DNA of 9,894 nucleotides, taken from Chitinophagia bacterium (GTDB lineage Bacteria > Bacteroidota > Bacteroidia > Chitinophagales > Chitinophagaceae). This document shows, one piece after another, positions 6,932-9,894 of this stretch. The stretch lies in the NCBI GenBank assembly GCA_010027295.1, contig RGVM01000051.1, forward strand, positions 1 to 9,894, given 5' to 3'. The notes under the pieces are model-generated. The model saw only the letters and a list, made by a program, of their open reading frames with translations, did no database searches and was not told the DNA's origin. Position 1 is the stretch's first letter, and the number at the start of each line of letters is the position of its first letter. The translations under genes were made by a program, and so were the position numbers.

Positions 6932-7693
6932 ATGTCCAACATACGCTCCTTCGCCACCGAGACGGGCGAACTCTCGCGCTTCGCGGCCCGGGTCTTCGCG
7001 GAGACTCCCAAGCCCGGCTTCGAGTGGAGAGAGTTGTTGCGACAGTGCTACCTAGTGGGCAACCGTTCGCTTCCGCTGGTGGGGTCCACCGCCTTCATCA
7101 TGGGCATGGTCCTCACCATCCAGCTCAGGCCCGCCCTATTGTCATACGGCGTGGAATCGGAGCTGCCCTACATCGTGGCGGATGCGATCATCCGGGAGAT
7201 AGGGCCCGTCATCACGGGACTGATCTTCGCAGGAAAGGTGGGCTCCGGCATCGGAGCGGAACTGGGCTCAATGCAGGTCACCGAACAGATCGATGCGATG
7301 GAGGTGTCGGGCACTAACCCCTTCCGATATCTCGTCGTCACCAGGGTTATGGCGACGACCCTGATGCTCCCTCTGCTCGTCGTGGTAGCCGACGCCATCT
7401 CGCTGACGGGCTGTTTCATCGGCCTCAACATCCGAAGCGTAACCAGCCTGCCGCTGTTCATCGACGATATTTTTCGCTACCTCGAGTTCCGGGACGTGTT
7501 CCCGCCGCTCGTCAAGACCTTCTTCTTCGGCTTCTGCGTGGGCACCGTAGGCTGCTACAAGGGATATAACGCTACCAAAGGCACCGAGAGCGTGGGCAAG
7601 TCGGCCAACGAGGCGGTCGTCGTGGCGTCGATGCTCATCTTCCTGCTCGACCTCGTCGCGGTGCAAGTGACGGACTTGCTAGGACTTAATTGA
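6932..7693 (+). CDS. mlaE: MlaE-family phospholipid ABC transporter permease
   Basis: The 253-residue product is an MlaE/YrbE-type permease (PF02405), the membrane-embedded part of the Mla-type transporter that moves phospholipids between inner and outer membranes. The diagnostic central block spans residues 88-130, with REIGPVITGLIFAGKVGSG, GAELGSMQVTEQIDAM and EVSGTNP. Hydrophobic segments lie at about 50-66, 92-108, 143-165, 193-208 and 229-249, as expected for the family. I chose the ATG at 6932 (MSNIRSF); a TTG at 6923 is in frame but less likely. The stop codon at 7691-7693 is 11 bases before the mlaF ATG, so the two genes are probably one message. The gene itself looks intact, but its ATPase partner in this window is broken, so the complex may be inactive here. 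Confidence 0.95.
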   Translation: MSNIRSFATETGELSRFAARVFAETPKPGFEWRELLRQCYLVGNRSLPLVGSTAFIMGMVLTIQLRPALLSYGVESELPYIVADAIIREIGPVITGLIFAGKVGSGIGAELGSMQVTEQIDAMEVSGTNPFRYLVVTRVMATTLMLPLLVVVADAISLTGCFIGLNIRSVTSLPLFIDDIFRYLEFRDVFPPLVKTFFFGFCVGTVGCYKGYNATKGTESVGKSANEAVVVASMLIFLLDLVAVQVTDLLGLN

Positions 7694-7704
7694 CAACAGA
7701 CCAC

Positions 7705-8434
7705 ATGAAGGTGCGCGACAAGACATATGACCTCAACGAACCCGTTATCCGGATACGAGACCTGCATCTTGCATTCGGTACGCACAAGGTCCTTGACGGA
7801 TTCGACCTGACGCTCCATAAGCGTGAGGATCTGGCCGTACTAGGGAAGTCGGGCTCGGGCAAGTCTGTCCTGATCAAGTGCATCATCGGACTCCTGCAGC
7901 CCGACAGCGGCAGCATCGAAGTGTTGGGCAACGACGTGTCCGACATCGAGCACCACGCACTCGACCAAGTGCGGGCGCGGGTAGGCTTCCTCTTCCAGTC
8001 CAACGCCCTCTACGACTCCATGACCGTACGCGAGAACCTCGAGTTCCCCCTGAGACGACACTGGATTCAACTGACACCCGAAGAGTCGGAAGCCATGGTC
8101 ATGGAAGCACTGGGAAATGTCGGGCTGGCGGAGACCGTCGACCTCATGCCATCGGAGCTCTCGGGTGGCATGCGCAAACGTATCGCACTGGCCCGTACGC
8201 TCATCCCCGACCACGGGCCTCGACCCCATCACGAGCCGGGAGATCAGCGACCTCATGGTGGAGATATCCGAGAAGTACCGCACCAGCTCCATCATCATAT
8301 CCCACGACATGAAATGCGTGGAACGAACCTCCGAAAACGTGGCCGTGCTGCTCAACGGCAGGTGCCACGCCATGGGGACCGTGGATGAGCTCAAACGCCT
8401 CGATGACAGCGAAGTGAGGAGATTCTTCGAATGA
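7705..8434 (+). pseudogene. mlaF: MlaF-type ABC transporter ATPase, disrupted by an out-of-frame deletion of the Walker B region
   Basis: This is the ATPase of the Mla phospholipid transporter. The first frame (ATG 7705) gives Walker A GKSGSGKS (47-54), Q-loop FLFQSNALYD (Q98) and signature LSGGMRKR (152-159), then reads ALARTLIPD and turns into unrelated sequence ending at 8388. The rest of the protein continues in another frame from about 8207: PTTGLDPITSREISDLM (D-loop region), IIISHDMK (H-loop His) and a normal end RRFFE with TGA 8432-8434. The usual eight or so residues carrying Walker B and the catalytic Glu (of the form hhhhYDE before PTTGLDP) are absent from all frames, so sequence is missing, by family comparison about 29 bases. 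The junction lies in CCGAC (8207-8211). A product would lack ATP hydrolysis. An assembly error is the main alternative. It ends 7 bases before mlaD. Confidence 0.88.
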
Positions 8435-8441
8435 ACCGCAT

Positions 8442-9431
8442 ATGAGAACATCCCGCAACCATCTCTCAAGGCTCGGCGCCTTCGTACTGGCGGCCGTCGT
8501 CATCCTCATCGCCTCGCTGTTCCTGATCGGCCGATACCAGCACCTCATTGGATCACACCTGGCCCTCAGGGCGCGATTCAGCAATGTGGCGGGGCTCCGC
8601 GTGGGTAACAACGTCCGCTATTCCGGCATCGAGATCGGAACCGTCCGCAGCCTTCGTATCATCAATGATACGACAGTGGAAGTATCACTTTCGGTCAAAG
8701 GTGATATGGCCAATGTCATCAGGCGCAACGCCATGGCAAGCCTCGGGGCCGACGGACTGATGGGCAACAAGGTCGTCAACATCGTCCCGGGCAATGGTGC
8801 CGCCGAGCTGGTGCAGGACGGAGACTTGCTCGCCTCGCGCGGATCGGTCGAGATAGAGGACGTCCTGCGCACACTCTCGGGCAGCTCGGAGAACATACTG
8901 GATATCACGGACGGGTTGCGCAGCACCGTCGATCGCATCAACCGAAGTGAGGGACTTTGGAAACTCCTGCAAGACACCATCCTTGGGGAGAACCTGCGCC
9001 GGGCGTCACGCGACCTGGCGACGACCACCGGCAACGCCAGGGAACTCACAGCTGATGTGCGCGGAATCTTCGAAGATGTCCGCTCGGGGAAGGGGCCCGT
9101 TGGCACCCTACTGAAGGACAGCATTCTTTCCTATAACATAAGAGGCACCATCCGTCGGATGGAGTCCGTCGCCGCCCACGCTGAGCGGTTGGCCTCCGAA
9201 CTGGAGAGCCTGTCCCGGAAAGTGGGAGATGACTACTCCAGACAGCGTGGAGTGTTGCAATCCGCCCTCCGGGATACCGCCCTCGCAGGGCATGTCTCCC
9301 GCAGCCTCCGGAACGTCGAGGATGGAACCCGGAATTTCAACGAAGACATGGAAGCCCTCAAGCACAACTTCCTCCTCCGCGGCTACTTCCGCAGAAAGGC
9401 GTCCCGCCGGGTGGACAGCCTTCCCCGCTGA
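8442..9431 (+). CDS. mlaD: MlaD-family MCE-domain lipid transport protein
   Basis: The 329-residue protein has one N-terminal membrane helix (about 11-30, LGAFVLAAVVILIASLFLIG) and then an MCE domain (PF02470, about 38-115) with the typical ARFSNVAGLRVGNNVRYSGI and IGTVRSLRI strands, and LGADGLMGNKVVNI. In the Mla system the MCE protein sits in the periplasm, anchored to the inner membrane, and forms the lipid channel with MlaE. The long C-terminal part (about 130-329) is charged and helical, probably a coiled coil, and ends NFNEDMEALKHNFLLRGYFRRK, a closing motif I associate with the Bacteroidota form. The KGPVGTLLKD segment (about 216-225) is also common in them. The ATG at 8442 lies 7 bases after the mlaF stop, so translation is probably coupled. 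The gene appears intact even though mlaF upstream is not. Confidence 0.94.
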   Translation: MRTSRNHLSRLGAFVLAAVVILIASLFLIGRYQHLIGSHLALRARFSNVAGLRVGNNVRYSGIEIGTVRSLRIINDTTVEVSLSVKGDMANVIRRNAMASLGADGLMGNKVVNIVPGNGAAELVQDGDLLASRGSVEIEDVLRTLSGSSENILDITDGLRSTVDRINRSEGLWKLLQDTILGENLRRASRDLATTTGNARELTADVRGIFEDVRSGKGPVGTLLKDSILSYNIRGTIRRMESVAAHAERLASELESLSRKVGDDYSRQRGVLQSALRDTALAGHVSRSLRNVEDGTRNFNEDMEALKHNFLLRGYFRRKASRRVDSLPR

Positions 9432-9434
9432 TAC

Positions 9435-9485
9435 ACTCCGGCTCACTAAGGGCGAATGGGGGTTCTTTTCTACAATTTCCGGAGT
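9435..9485. repeat. inverted repeat just downstream of mlaD
   Basis: ACTCCGG (9435-9441) and CCGGAGT (9479-9485) are perfect inverted copies 37 bases apart, starting three bases after the mlaD stop codon. The distance is long for a terminator stem, but the loop contains a T-rich patch (9462-9473). The meaning is unclear. Confidence 0.35.
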
Positions 9486-9497
9486 CGCAGGTAGATG

Positions 9498-9522
9498 CCC
9501 CATACCCTCCAAGGGTGGGGGG
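9498..9522 (+). terminator. stem-loop after mlaD, possible terminator without T-tract
   Basis: CCCCATACCCT (9498-9508) can pair with AGGGTGGGGGG (9512-9522) around a 3-base loop: five perfect pairs, one T-G wobble, one mismatch, then four C-G pairs. It lies 67 bases after the mlaD stop, a reasonable place for transcript ending or 3' stabilisation. No T-run follows, so simple intrinsic termination is not shown. Confidence 0.4.
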
Positions 9523-9566
9523 ACGTACCGGTAGCACCCGAATTGTTAAAAAAGCGCGGGAAACTC

Positions 9567-9661
9567 CCCCCGGTTCTGAGAACTACCTGGGGTTTTGAGA
9601 ACCTGCCCTGCTTCTGAGAACTCCCCCCGGTTCTGAGAACTCCCAGGAGTTTTGAGAACCT
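9567..9661. repeat. five 19-base tandem repeats with core TTYTGAGAAC
   Basis: The core TTCTGAGAAC or TTTTGAGAAC occurs at 9574, 9593, 9612, 9631 and 9650, exactly 19 bases apart each time. In copies 1 and 4 the core is the odd palindrome GTTCT-G-AGAAC. Copies 2 and 5 carry T at the third core position, and copies 1, 3 and 4 carry C. The 9-base spacers vary but are GC-rich; the spacer between copies 4 and 5 makes a second dyad, AACTCC-CA-GGAGTT (9638-9651). A degraded copy may precede the array (GGGAAACTCCCCCC, 9558-9571). Variable spacers with a fixed core and fixed period suggest a binding array or a slowly decaying minisatellite. It lies 88 bases upstream of the sufB -7 box. Confidence 0.9.
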
Positions 9662-9726
9662 TACCGGGCCCTGTTACGATATGCGGAAAAAAAGCCCTGC
9701 CCCCTAACCAACGGTGCCCATCCCTG

Positions 9727-9756
9727 TTTCAAAGACAGGCAGTTTCAGGAACTTTG
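9727..9756 (+). promoter_or_regulatory. sufB promoter
   Basis: TTTC (9727-9730), an 18-base spacer and GAACTTTG (9749-9756) give a near match to the Bacteroidota TTTG / TAnnTTTG form, and the continuation CACCGCAAAAG after the -7 box is common in such promoters. It leaves a leader of about 15-20 bases before the ATG at 9779. A small hairpin, CCTGT (9723-9727) with ACAGG (9735-9739), overlaps the -33 element, and GTTTCA occurs twice (9726-9731 and 9742-9747), so an operator could sit here. Confidence 0.6.
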
Positions 9757-9778
9757 CACCGCAAAAGAGCAACACGGC

Positions 9779-9894
9779 ATGTACGAAGAGAATGACGACA
9801 TACTTCAGCAGGTAACGACTTCGGAATACAAGTACGGATTTGTCACGCACATAGAGTCCGACGATGCGCCCAAAGGGTTGAGCGAGGACACCGT
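9779..9894 (+). CDS. sufB: Fe-S cluster assembly protein SufB, first 38 residues (3' end outside window)
   Basis: The gene starts at ATG 9779 and runs off the window in an open frame. The 38 visible residues include YKYGFVTHIESDDAP and KGLSEDT, which match the conserved N-terminus of SufB (KYKYGFVTDIE...KGLSED type). SufB, with SufC and SufD, forms the cytoplasmic scaffold complex on which Fe-S clusters are built; sufC and sufD would be expected just downstream. Only the start can be judged here, so integrity is unknown. The gene has its own promoter, and the 19-base repeat array lies upstream of that promoter, separating it from the mla operon. Confidence 0.88.
   Translation, partial: MYEENDDILQQVTTSEYKYGFVTHIESDDAPKGLSEDT

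Larger units (their letters stand above)
9432..9778. other. 347-base gene-free region between mlaD and sufB
   Basis: No coding sequence is supported; + strand readings here are continuations without protein features. From left to right it holds a 7-bp inverted repeat (ACTCCGG 9435-9441, CCGGAGT 9479-9485), a GC hairpin (9498-9522), an A-rich spot (9548-9553), five 19-base tandem repeats (9567-9661), a poly-A run (9687-9693) and the sufB promoter (9727-9756). The items are described separately. Confidence 0.7.

Noticed and set aside
7690..8388. Programmed ribosomal frameshifting in mlaF to join the two frames
   Set aside because: A frameshift could join the frames but would not restore the Walker B residues, which are absent from all frames; there is also no slippery heptamer at the junction.
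8618..9124. 168-codon minus-strand reading inside mlaD
   Set aside because: Serine/arginine-rich shadow of the MCE protein, with no recognisable domain.
9462..9473. T-rich patch as an intrinsic terminator of mlaD
   Set aside because: It is not preceded by a stem; the nearby inverted repeat encloses it instead of ending at it.
9567..9661. CRISPR array
   Set aside because: The repeat unit is 19 bases with only 9 variable bases between 10-base cores; there are no spacers of 25-40 bases and no cas genes nearby.

Overview
The window looks like chromosomal DNA of a GC-rich member of the Bacteroidota, most likely Bacteroidales (an Alistipes/Rikenellaceae-type genome would fit the GC content, but this is inference). 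Signs are the Bacteroidota promoter form (TTTG, about 19 bases, TAnnTTTG), the lack of strong Shine-Dalgarno sequences, a small KKKDP...MHGINRIS membrane protein typical of the phylum, an mlaE-mlaF-mlaD order, and a sufB start of Bacteroidota type. Most genes deal with the cell envelope and its lipids.

Left part (1-3508). The 3' end of a membrane protein gene (1-237, +) runs towards a signal-peptide-bearing two-helix-type membrane protein (325-864, -). lpxB, the lipid A disaccharide synthase (990-2117, +), follows divergently and runs towards a 54-residue membrane protein (2258-2422, -). A YdjM-type membrane metal-dependent hydrolase (2501-3508, +) is divergent from the small protein, and the two share a 78-base promoter region in which both genes may be leaderless.

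Middle (3576-6814). A GT61-family glycosyltransferase (3576-4556, +) converges on a FkbM-family methyltransferase (4584-5381, -); the pair appears lower in GC than its surroundings and suits glycan modification. A two-HKD phospholipase D/cardiolipin-synthase-like enzyme (5645-6814, -) follows.

Right part (6932-9894). An Mla-type phospholipid transporter operon: mlaE permease (6932-7693), mlaF ATPase (7705-8434) and mlaD MCE protein (8442-9431). The mlaF gene is broken: it has an out-of-frame deletion exactly where the Walker B motif should be, with the rest of the ATPase intact in another frame. After mlaD comes a 347-base gene-free stretch holding five copies of a 19-base tandem repeat built around GTTCTGAGAAC, then a promoter and the first 38 codons of sufB (Fe-S cluster assembly), cut by the window end.

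The two points most worth checking are the mlaF lesion (real allele or assembly error) and the 19-base repeat array before sufB. No RNA genes, insertion sequences or CRISPR arrays were seen.
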